NCBI GenBank assembly: GCA_905233795.1
Contig: CAJOFP010000052.1
Coordinates: 1-5,685 of the forward strand
DNA from: an uncultured Oscillibacter sp.
GTDB taxonomy: Bacteria > Bacillota > Clostridia > Oscillospirales > Oscillospiraceae
DNA: 5,685 nt
Direction: 5' to 3'
In this document: piece after piece, positions 1 through 5,685 of the stretch
Layout: each line of letters starts with the position of its first letter
How positions within the stretch are numbered: the first letter of the stretch is position 1
Position numbers and translations under genes: made by a program
Notes under the pieces: generated by a model
The model's input: only the letters and a program-made list of their open reading frames with translations
What the model was told of the DNA's origin: nothing
Database searches by the model: none

Positions 1-125
1 CAATCCCAATCCGGGTAATTGACTAAACCCCGAATCAAGATTCTTCCGGTTCTTTTACCGTTACGCTTTCTTTTCCTCTCGTTGTTTAATTTTCAAGGTA
101 CTCTCGCCCCGCTCCGTGCGGAACA
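1..125 (-). other. 5' leader of a probable rRNA operon (16S gene off the left edge)
   Basis: Read on the minus strand, this is the transcribed leader downstream of a consensus promoter. It contains GTACCTTGAAAATTAAACAA (about 82-101), which matches the boxA-like antitermination element with trailing A-rich sequence that is common in Firmicute 16S leaders and 16S-23S spacers. A short GC hairpin precedes it (CCGC/GCGG, about 108-120), and there is a small CGGT/ACCG stem further on. No mature rRNA sequence lies inside the window, so the identity of the downstream gene is inferred from the leader and the promoter strength. A tRNA or 5S cluster is the main alternative. Confidence 0.6.
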
Positions 126-131
126 TGCGTT

Positions 132-160
132 ACTATACCACTGTCCAAAACCTTTGTCAA
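132..160 (-). promoter_or_regulatory. Strong sigma-A promoter, probable rrn promoter
   Basis: On the minus strand there is a perfect -35 TTGACA (155-160), a 17-bp spacer, and a near-perfect -10 TATAGT (132-137). Transcription should start near 125-126. Immediately upstream (161-200) the strand is a run of A and T tracts, which is what an UP element for RNA polymerase alpha looks like. The combination of consensus hexamers, ideal spacing, UP-like tracts and a boxA-like leader fits an rRNA promoter. Confidence 0.8.
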
Positions 161-239
161 GCCCTTTTTTAAAAATTTTTAAAAAAATTTTTTCGCCGCT
201 TTTTTTATTTATTTTTATTTTATTATTTTAATATTTTTT

Positions 240-248
240 ATTATATCA
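240..248 (-). promoter_or_regulatory. Possible second, upstream rrn promoter (extended -10)
   Basis: The minus strand reads TGATATAAT, a perfect extended -10 (TG-n-TATAAT), which would start transcription near 233, about 108 nt upstream of the start expected from the 132-160 promoter. Tandem promoters are common in rRNA operons. There is no recognisable -35 at 17 bp (ATAATA), and the surrounding DNA is so A+T rich that a chance match is likely. Confidence 0.25.
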
Positions 249-392
249 TTTATATTATATATTATTATTTCCCGGCGGCTGACGCTGTCGGAGAATTTGG
301 GATTTGAAAAATTTTTGAAAAGTTCATAATTTTTATAATTTTAATTTTTTATATTTTTATAATTTTCAATTTATCTCCCCGCGTGACGGACA

Positions 393-436
393 AATTCCCG
401 CGTTTCTGTCTTTTTTGGAGGGAAAACGCGGGAATT
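393..436. repeat. Perfect 13-bp inverted repeat with 18-nt loop upstream of gdhA
   Basis: The left arm AATTCCCGCGTTT (393-405) is the exact reverse complement of the right arm AAACGCGGGAATT (424-436), with 18 nt between them. It ends about 80 bp before the gdhA -10 box. Neither strand has a T-run directly after the stem, so it does not look like an intrinsic terminator. A protein-binding site or an RNA hairpin in a longer gdhA leader are the open possibilities. Confidence 0.75.
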
Positions 437-493
437 GTTGTGAAATTAACAGGAAATCGGGAGAAATTTTCTCTTGATTTCGGGAAAAATGAT

Positions 494-522
494 TCTTGTG
501 GGATTTTTGCGCAGGGTATAAT
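494..522 (+). promoter_or_regulatory. Probable gdhA promoter (perfect -10, weak -35)
   Basis: The -10 box is a perfect TATAAT (517-522). No good -35 exists at 17 bp (TCTTGT at 494-499), and the best hexamer, TTGTGG (496-501), has only 15 bp of spacing. The start would be near 529, giving a leader of about 70 nt. That leader could fold a small hairpin, TTCGCG/CGCGAA (537-542 with 550-555). A strong -10 with a poor -35 would suit an activator-dependent promoter, which is an inference. Confidence 0.45.
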
Positions 523-579
523 ATATAGCATATTTTTTCGCGGGAAACACGCGAATGAAAATTATAAAATAAATTATAA

Positions 580-1950
<1,371 letters not shown>

Positions 1951-2008
1951 GCGCGGCGCGATTATCGCGTTAGATTTTGATTGTTTGGTTTTACGGATAT
2001 GAACCAGA

Positions 2009-2050
2009 CCGGGCCTGTCCGATTGATTTTGAATCAGACGGGCCCGGATT
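2009..2050 (+). terminator. Hairpin terminator of gdhA
   Basis: A long GC-rich stem begins 58 bp after the gdhA stop. Bases 2009-2019 pair with 2037-2047 (one G-U pair), then after one C-A mismatch 2021-2024 pair with 2032-2035, closing a 7-nt loop. The stem is followed by A+T-rich DNA that is not an unbroken T-run, so release may be less sharp than at a textbook terminator. Position and stability still make termination the best explanation. Confidence 0.75.
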
Positions 2051-2075
2051 TATATTATAATTTTATATTATAATT
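2050..2075. repeat. Two tandem copies of a 13-bp A+T repeat
   Basis: TTATATTATAATT occurs twice without a gap (2050-2062 and 2063-2075), directly after the gdhA terminator stem. The unit contains the self-complementary ATTATAAT. It may only be slippage in A+T-rich spacer DNA. The rest of the spacer up to 2184 shows nothing else I can support. Confidence 0.7.
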
Positions 2076-2184
2076 TATTATTTTTAATATGAATAAATGA
2101 TAATATATTTTATATAGGATAATTTGTGAAAAAAGTAACAAAATGATGACGGAAAATAAACGGAATATAGACAAATAGTGAAGA

Positions 2185-2194
2185 TGTCATGACA
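2185..2194. promoter_or_regulatory. Perfect 10-bp palindrome upstream of the tyrS promoter
   Basis: TGTCATGACA reads the same on both strands and ends 15 bp before the tyrS -35 hexamer. A second pair of the same half-sites (GACA at 2212-2215, TGTC at 2219-2222) overlaps the -35 box, one GACA lying exactly 21 bp from the other. This would suit a dimeric DNA-binding protein, but no specific regulator can be named. Confidence 0.4.
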
Positions 2195-2209
2195 GTATGG
2201 GGAAATCGC

Positions 2210-2238
2210 TTGACAAGCTGTCGGGAACGTGTGATAAT
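2210..2238 (+). promoter_or_regulatory. tyrS promoter, consensus -35 with extended -10
   Basis: A perfect TTGACA (2210-2215), a 17-bp spacer and GATAAT (2233-2238) are preceded by the extended -10 dinucleotide TG (2230-2231). Transcription should begin near 2245, leaving a leader of only about 47 nt before the tyrS ATG. Confidence 0.8.
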
Positions 2239-2291
2239 GCGGGAAAATAAGAAGAAATATAAAAAAAGGATTGGAAAGGGAAGAAAAAGTA

Positions 2292-3518
2292 ATGGGGATT
2301 TACGAGGAGTTGCAAGCGCGGGGATTAATCGCGCAAGTGACGGATGAAGAGGAAATACGGGATTTAGTGAATCACGGGAAAGCGGTTTTTTATATCGGTT
2401 TCGATCCCACGGCGGACAGTTTACACGTCGGGCATTTTATGGCGTTATGCTTAATGAAGAGATTGCAAATGGCGGGCAACCGTCCGGTGGCGTTAATCGG
2501 CGGCGGAACGGGTTATATCGGCGATCCGTCGGGCCGCACGGATTTGCGATCCATGATGACGCCGGAATTAATCGAGCATAATTGCGCGTGTTTTAAACAG
2601 CAAATGGAGCGTTTTATAGAATTTGGCGAAAATAAGGCGATTATGGTCAATAACGCCGATTGGCTGTTGAAATTAAATTATATTGATTTGTTGCGGGAAG
2701 TCGGGGCGTGTTTTTCTGTTAATAATATGCTTCGGGCGGAATGCTATAAACAGCGTATGGAGCGCGGTCTGAGCTTTCTGGAATTTAATTATATGATCAT
2801 GCAGTCTTATGATTTTTATTATATGTATCAGAAATTAGGCTGTAATATGCAGTTTGGCGGCGACGATCAATGGAGCAATATGCTCGCCGGTACGGAGTTG
2901 ATACGCAAAAAATTAGGTAAAGACGCGTATGCGATGACGATTACGCTGTTATTAAATTCTGAAGGCAAGAAAATGGGCAAGACGGCGAAAGGCGCGGTCT
3001 GGCTGGATAAAGACAAAACCACGCCTTTTGATTTTTATCAATACTGGCGCAATATCGACGACGCGGACGTTTTAAAATGTATCCGTATGCTGACGTTTTT
3101 ATCGCTGGATGAAATCAATCAAATGGACGCGTGGGAGGGCGAAAAATTAAATCAGGCGAAAGAAATATTGGCTTTTGAATTGACAAACATGGTTCACGGG
3201 CAATTAGAAGCGGAAAAAGCGCGGGAGACGGCGCGGGGCTTATTCTCCGGCGGCGGCAATATAGACAATATGCCGTCCACACAGATTCCCGCCGCGAAAT
3301 TTGATAATAACAATCAAATCGGCGTAATTAGCTTGCTTGTCTCGTGCGGTTTGTGCGCGTCCAACGGAGAGGCGCGGCGATTGATTCAGCAGGGCGGTTT
3401 AGTTATCAACGACCGGAAAATTACGGATATTTCTGAAAATATCAATCAAGAAGATTTCGCCGGACAGGGTATTATTATCAAAAAAGGGAAAAAAGTATTC
3501 CACCGGGCGTATATTTAA
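2292..3518 (+). CDS. tyrS: Tyrosyl-tRNA synthetase
   Basis: This cytosolic class I aminoacyl-tRNA synthetase activates tyrosine with ATP and charges tRNA-Tyr. The 408-residue protein has the full bacterial TyrRS layout. The Rossmann catalytic domain carries YIGFDPTADSLHVGH, with the HIGH-type motif HVGH at 45-48. The tyrosine and tRNA pocket segments SYDFYYMY and GGDDQWSN follow, then the KMSKS-type loop in the form KMGKT (227-231), a helical anticodon-binding region, and a C-terminal S4-like RNA-binding domain (about 345-405, with ARRLIQQGGLVIN). KMGKT and GGDDQWSN are typical of clostridial-grade TyrRS. I place the start at the ATG at 2292, about 11 nt after GGAAAGGG (2273-2280) and matching the usual MxxYEELxxRGL N terminus. 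A TTG at 2271 is in frame but would have no spaced ribosome-binding site. The gene is monocistronic, with its own promoter and no T-box. Confidence 0.97.
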   Translation: MGIYEELQARGLIAQVTDEEEIRDLVNHGKAVFYIGFDPTADSLHVGHFMALCLMKRLQMAGNRPVALIGGGTGYIGDPSGRTDLRSMMTPELIEHNCACFKQQMERFIEFGENKAIMVNNADWLLKLNYIDLLREVGACFSVNNMLRAECYKQRMERGLSFLEFNYMIMQSYDFYYMYQKLGCNMQFGGDDQWSNMLAGTELIRKKLGKDAYAMTITLLLNSEGKKMGKTAKGAVWLDKDKTTPFDFYQYWRNIDDADVLKCIRMLTFLSLDEINQMDAWEGEKLNQAKEILAFELTNMVHGQLEAEKARETARGLFSGGGNIDNMPSTQIPAAKFDNNNQIGVISLLVSCGLCASNGEARRLIQQGGLVINDRKITDISENINQEDFAGQGIIIKKGKKVFHRAYI

Positions 3519-3537
3519 TATATTATTTTAATATATT
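3517..3537. terminator. Weak A+T hairpin between convergent tyrS and the DUF4363 gene
   Basis: AATATATT (3517-3524) is repeated as its own reverse complement at 3530-3537 around a 5-nt loop, overlapping the tyrS stop codon. It lies in the 28-bp gap between two convergent genes and could act in both directions. The stem is all A-T and therefore weak, and A+T-rich DNA makes such repeats by chance, so this is a tentative call. Confidence 0.3.
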
Positions 3538-3546
3538 TATAAAAAT

Positions 3547-3999
3547 TTATAAAATATTTTCGATTGAAAATTTTTCGGTTTGGGATAATTCTTTTAATTG
3601 TCCGCGCAGACCGGATAATTCGGACAGAAACGCGTTAATATTATTATTATTATTATTTTCGGCGAGATAAAGACAACGATTGTATAATTCCTCCGCGTTG
3701 TCCACGGCGTCATGACGGCAGACGATATGCAGATAAGTCCGGGCTTTTAACCAGTCCTGATAGCTATTTGACAGCGTAAGAAAGGCGGCGTTGAAATTAT
3801 TTTGCCGGGATAAATTCTCAACGGTTTGAATCTGGTCAATCCATCGTTGCGTGTCATGCGCGATTTTACGTCCATTCCAGACGCATAACGCCGGAATGAG
3901 TATTAAAATAAAAATCGGCGCGGCGATTTCCCGCCAAAAACCGGATGTCCCGCGCCGCGATTTAATTTTATTATTATTTTTATTATTTTTATCTTTCAT
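3547..3999 (-). CDS. DUF4363 family membrane-anchored protein
   Basis: The 150-residue protein has a very basic, Asn/Lys-rich N terminus (1-16), one membrane segment (about 24-41, IAAPIFILILIPALCVW), and a soluble, mostly helical region. That region includes Trp53, Trp83, His91 and the pattern RH-x-x-VD-x-x-EEL (95-105). This layout, and the position directly after a DUF421 gene, fit DUF4363, a family without an assigned biochemical role. The N-terminal charge predicts the C-terminal part lies outside the membrane. The ATG at 3999 follows AAAGG with 7 nt spacing. It is probably co-transcribed with the DUF421 gene 48 nt upstream. Six consecutive AAT codons give a six-Asn run (115-120), and another Asn-rich tract lies at 5-10. 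Family assignment is from recognition, not a search. Confidence 0.75.
   Translation of the reverse strand: MKDKNNKNNNKIKSRRGTSGFWREIAAPIFILILIPALCVWNGRKIAHDTQRWIDQIQTVENLSRQNNFNAAFLTLSNSYQDWLKARTYLHIVCRHDAVDNAEELYNRCLYLAENNNNNNINAFLSELSGLRGQLKELSQTEKFSIENIL
3640..3657 (-). repeat. Trinucleotide repeat (AAT)6 inside the DUF4363 gene
   Basis: Six AAT codons in a row (minus strand) encode Asn115-120. A second, interrupted AAT/AAA tract lies near the start of the gene (about 3961-3990). Gain or loss of whole units would keep the frame, so this may be a tolerated length-variable linker. Confidence 0.8.
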
Positions 4000-4047
4000 G
4001 ATAGCGCCTTTTATAATTTAATTAAATATTTATATTAATAATTTAAA

Positions 4048-4722
4048 TCAAGATTTTTTGATATAAAAAATTTTGCCGTCGGAATCAAGCGTGAGTAAAA
4101 AAACTTCACGGGGCGACGATATGCCGCGCTCGGATAAAATTTGTTTTAACCAGTTTTCGTCATAGCCGTGTTGATATAAATCGCGGCTTAATATTCGCCC
4201 GTCGTTGATAAATACAATGGGAAGTTTTTGATTGTCCGTAAGATTTAAATTGAAATCCTGTGCGCTGGGCGGCTGGGACTGTTTGAACGGCATAACAGAC
4301 AAATGCCCGGAATTTTCTAAAATCGCGTATTTTATATCGCGTAATTGAAAATATCCCTGCCCGCGCAATTCTTCCAATAATTCGTCAAGCGTATAGCGAT
4401 TACGCGCCATCGCGTTTTGATCCAATACGCCGTTTTGAATTAAAATCGCCGGCTTGCCGCATAATAATTCCCGAAATTTGATATTTCTAAGCGATAAACA
4501 GCTTAATAACATGGAAAAAGATAAAAGCGTTAAAATAGAAATCAAGCCGGATAATAACGGAATGCCAAAATCCTGCATGGGTACGGACGCCAAATCGGAA
4601 ATCATCATGGTTAATACAAATTCACCGGGCTCCAGTTCGCCGATCTGACGCTTGCCCATGAGACGCATACCGATCATGATAAAGAAATATAAAATCACAG
4701 TGCGTATAAAAGCCGTAATCAT
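4048..4722 (-). CDS. DUF421 (YetF-like) membrane protein
   Basis: The 224-residue protein has three N-terminal hydrophobic segments (about 3-19, 34-49 and 53-78) and a cytoplasmic C-terminal domain, the standard plan of the DUF421/YetF family. Conserved family signatures are RLMGKRQIGEL (20-30) after the first segment, GKPAILIQNG (89-98), and RYTLDELLEELR (109-120). Relatives in Bacillus include YetF, YdfR and YkjA, some linked to spore membrane properties; that role cannot be transferred here from sequence alone. The ATG at 4722 is needed to keep the first membrane segment, and an in-frame stop lies only 12 nt upstream. No ribosome-binding site is correctly spaced: the nearest G-run (AGGGGG) ends 19 nt before the ATG. 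The gene leads a probable operon with the DUF4363 gene and diverges from glmS. Confidence 0.9.
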   Translation of the reverse strand: MITAFIRTVILYFFIMIGMRLMGKRQIGELEPGEFVLTMMISDLASVPMQDFGIPLLSGLISILTLLSFSMLLSCLSLRNIKFRELLCGKPAILIQNGVLDQNAMARNRYTLDELLEELRGQGYFQLRDIKYAILENSGHLSVMPFKQSQPPSAQDFNLNLTDNQKLPIVFINDGRILSRDLYQHGYDENWLKQILSERGISSPREVFLLTLDSDGKIFYIKKS

Positions 4723-4734
4723 AATATTATATTA

Positions 4735-4883
4735 ATATATTTCCCCCTGTTGCATATATATAAAATATATATAATAGATTGCCGCGAGGACGGGGATTTT
4801 ATACGCGATAAAAATAGAATAAAATATAAAAATAAATATAGAAGCGCGGAATATTGGACAGGAAAGGAGTATAAAATAATATA
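4735..4883. other. A+T-rich divergent promoter region between the DUF421 gene and glmS
   Basis: This stretch must hold the promoters for the minus-strand DUF421 operon and for the glmS leader, but its many TATA-like hexamers prevent a firm call. For glmS the best -10 is TATAAA (4870-4875), which would start transcription near 4882, only a few bases before the ribozyme cleavage site, with no good -35. TTGGAC (4854-4859) with TAATAT (4877-4882) would start inside the ribozyme and is less sensible. A strong Shine-Dalgarno-like AAAGGAG (4863-4869) has no start codon after it. Confidence 0.4.
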
Positions 4884-5055
4884 AGCGCCAGAACCCGTAA
4901 GAGATTATAAATATTATCGCGTGATAATATAATAAAAAACGCGGGTGGACGAGGGAAAGGAAGTATCGAGATTTTCGGCGGATGTCCTTTCGTATGCGCG
5001 GATATGTGACGCGGGTTTTGAAATATGCGGGCAATCGCAAAACAAAGAAACCGCG
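4884..5055 (+). ncRNA. glmS ribozyme: glmS self-cleaving ribozyme (glucosamine-6-phosphate riboswitch)
   Basis: This leader RNA cuts itself when glucosamine-6-phosphate binds as coenzyme, which lowers glmS expression. The conserved core is clear: AGCGCCAGAAC (4884-4894, cleavage expected between A4884 and G4885), GACGAGG (4948-4954) and ATCGAGATTTTCGGCGGATG (4965-4984). Helices can be assigned. P1 is ACCCG 4893-4897 with CGGGT 4942-4946. The distal P2 stem is GAAAGGA 4955-4961 with TCCTTTC 4985-4991. P3 is CGTAT 4991-4995 with ATATG 5002-5006 (4991 can be used by only one helix). The P3.1 pseudoknot is loop CGCGG 4997-5001 with CCGCG 5051-5055. P4 is GTTTTG 5015-5020 with CAAAAC 5038-5043, capped by a P4.1-like GCG/CGC hairpin. 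The P1 loop is long and contains its own 8-bp stem (4911-4918 with 4923-4930). The position upstream of glmS confirms the call; the exact 3' boundary is uncertain. Confidence 0.95.
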
Positions 5056-5140
5056 ACCGCGACGCGGCGTCCGGGGAACCGCGCCCCCGTATGCCGGGAA
5101 GATAATAATTATAATTTAGTTATAATTTTTTATAATTTTT
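5056..5140 (+). promoter_or_regulatory. Extra structured leader between the ribozyme and glmS
   Basis: A GC-rich block (5056-5100) follows the last ribozyme helix. It holds a second CCGCG (5057-5061), a CGCGG (5063-5067), a third CCGCG (5079-5083) and a hairpin CGGGG/CCCCG (5072-5076 with 5085-5089). An A+T hairpin comes next, AATTATAA 5107-5114 with TTATAATT 5120-5127, running into a T-run (5126-5131). These elements could be ordinary leader structure or could modulate the ribozyme; the sequence alone does not decide. Confidence 0.45.
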
Positions 5141-5158
5141 AGAGAGGAAAAAAAGAAT

Positions 5159-5685
5159 ATGTGCGGAATTATCGGATTCGCGGGCCGCGTGGAGGCGGCG
5201 CCGATTTTGTTAGAGGGCTTGGCGCGGATGGAGTATCGCGGGTATGACTCGGCGGGAATCGCGGTGCGGTCGAATCAATGGGGACTGCAGGCGAAGAAAT
5301 CCCGCGGGCGTCTGGAAGTTTTATATGAACTGACGCACGGCGGGAAAGACTTGGACGGCCCGCTTGGTATCGGCCATACGCGCTGGGCGACGCACGGGGA
5401 GCCGAATGACTGTAACGCGCATCCCCATATCAGCGAGGACGGAAGAATCGCGCTGGTGCATAACGGGATTATCGAAAATTATATGGAAATCAAAGAAAAG
5501 TTAATCCGTGAGGGCGTAAAATTCGCGTCGGAAACGGATACTGAAGTCGCCGTGCAGTTATTGGCGTATTATTATAAGCAATGCGGGTCTATGATGGAAG
5601 CCGTGGGAAAAGTCTTGCATAGAATCGAGGGGTCATACGCGTTCGGGATTGTCTGCGCGGATTATCCAAACGCGTTAATCGCCGC
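5159..5685 (+). CDS. glmS: Glutamine--fructose-6-phosphate aminotransferase (N-terminal part, runs off the window)
   Basis: GlmS makes glucosamine-6-phosphate from fructose-6-phosphate and glutamine, the first committed step to UDP-GlcNAc for peptidoglycan. Only the first 175 codons of an enzyme of about 600 residues are present. They cover most of the glutaminase (class II, Ntn-type) domain: MCGI, with Cys2 becoming the N-terminal nucleophile after Met removal; YRGYDSAG (26-33); HTRWATHG (73-80); NAHPH (86-90); HNGIIENY (101-108); and SETDTE (124-129). The isomerase domains with their SIS folds lie beyond the right edge. The ATG at 5159 follows AGAGG (5143-5147) by 11 nt. The upstream ribozyme puts the gene under product feedback. 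No defect is seen in the part present. Confidence 0.97.
   Translation, partial: MCGIIGFAGRVEAAPILLEGLARMEYRGYDSAGIAVRSNQWGLQAKKSRGRLEVLYELTHGGKDLDGPLGIGHTRWATHGEPNDCNAHPHISEDGRIALVHNGIIENYMEIKEKLIREGVKFASETDTEVAVQLLAYYYKQCGSMMEAVGKVLHRIEGSYAFGIVCADYPNALIA

Larger units (their letters stand above)
161..516. other. Divergent A+T-rich spacer without a credible gene
   Basis: This spacer separates the minus-strand rrn promoter from gdhA. Most of it is A/T tracts. It holds a small GC hairpin at about 273-290 (CGGCGGC/GCTGTCG with two G-U pairs, stable only as plus-strand RNA) and the 13-bp inverted repeat at 393-436. Short open frames here lack ribosome-binding sites and protein-like composition. 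I see no RNA gene in it. Confidence 0.6.

Noticed and set aside
19..231. 70-residue plus-strand open frame
   Set aside because: It runs antisense through the rrn promoter and leader, has no ribosome-binding site, and ends in low-complexity F/L/I translated from A/T tracts.
2040..2291. T-box leader for tyrS
   Set aside because: The conserved T-box sequence is absent, and the strong promoter at 2210-2238 leaves too short a leader.
4454..4648. 64-residue plus-strand frame
   Set aside because: It lies wholly antisense within the DUF421 gene, which has clear family motifs.
4863..4884. Shine-Dalgarno-like AAAGGAG upstream of the ribozyme, suggesting a leader peptide
   Set aside because: No ATG, GTG or TTG follows at a usable distance.
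4732..5040. 102-residue hydrophobic minus-strand frame ending just before the DUF421 gene, in the same frame
   Set aside because: It lies antisense to the glmS ribozyme, starts at an unsupported TTG, and its I/Y/F-rich sequence is what A/T spacer DNA yields when translated. A broken upstream exon of the DUF421 gene is unlikely because that protein is complete.
4945..5142. 65-residue plus-strand frame
   Set aside because: It is wholly inside the ribozyme and its 3' extension; sequence conservation here is explained by RNA structure.

Overview
The window looks like core chromosome of a Gram-positive anaerobe-type Bacillota (Clostridia or Negativicutes grade; I cannot name the genus). Four things point there: a glmS self-cleaving ribozyme ahead of glmS, a TyrRS with a KMGKT signature and GGDDQWSN motif, a DUF421/DUF4363 membrane-protein pair, and a consensus sigma-A promoter feeding a Firmicute-type rRNA leader. 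Coding DNA is of moderate G+C, with many GCG, CGC and GGC codons. The spacers are extremely A+T rich, so GC-rich palindromes stand out sharply in them.

Layout. Positions 1-160 (minus strand) hold the promoter and leader of what is probably an rRNA operon, with the 16S gene lying beyond the left edge. An A+T-rich divergent spacer (161-600) follows, with a 13-bp inverted repeat and a probable promoter for gdhA. gdhA (601-1950, plus; glutamate dehydrogenase) ends in a strong hairpin terminator. A 340-bp spacer carries a near-consensus promoter for tyrS (2292-3518, plus; tyrosyl-tRNA synthetase). Convergent to tyrS is a two-gene minus-strand operon: a DUF421 (YetF-like) membrane protein (4048-4722), then a DUF4363 single-pass membrane protein (3547-3999). 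Divergent from that operon, a 436-bp leader contains a complete glmS ribozyme core (about 4884-5055) ahead of glmS (5159 to the right edge, truncated).

How the parts work together. The plus-strand genes are housekeeping: ammonia assimilation into glutamate, tRNA charging with tyrosine, and glutamine-dependent synthesis of glucosamine-6-phosphate for the cell wall. glmS is expected to be under feedback control by its product through ribozyme self-cleavage. The DUF421/DUF4363 pair is an envelope module of poorly defined function.

I found no mobile element, CRISPR array or new defence system. The most interesting part is the glmS leader. Its ribozyme fold can be drawn helix by helix, and downstream of it lies extra GC-rich RNA that repeats the CCGCG strand of the P3.1 pseudoknot and supplies a competing CGCGG partner.
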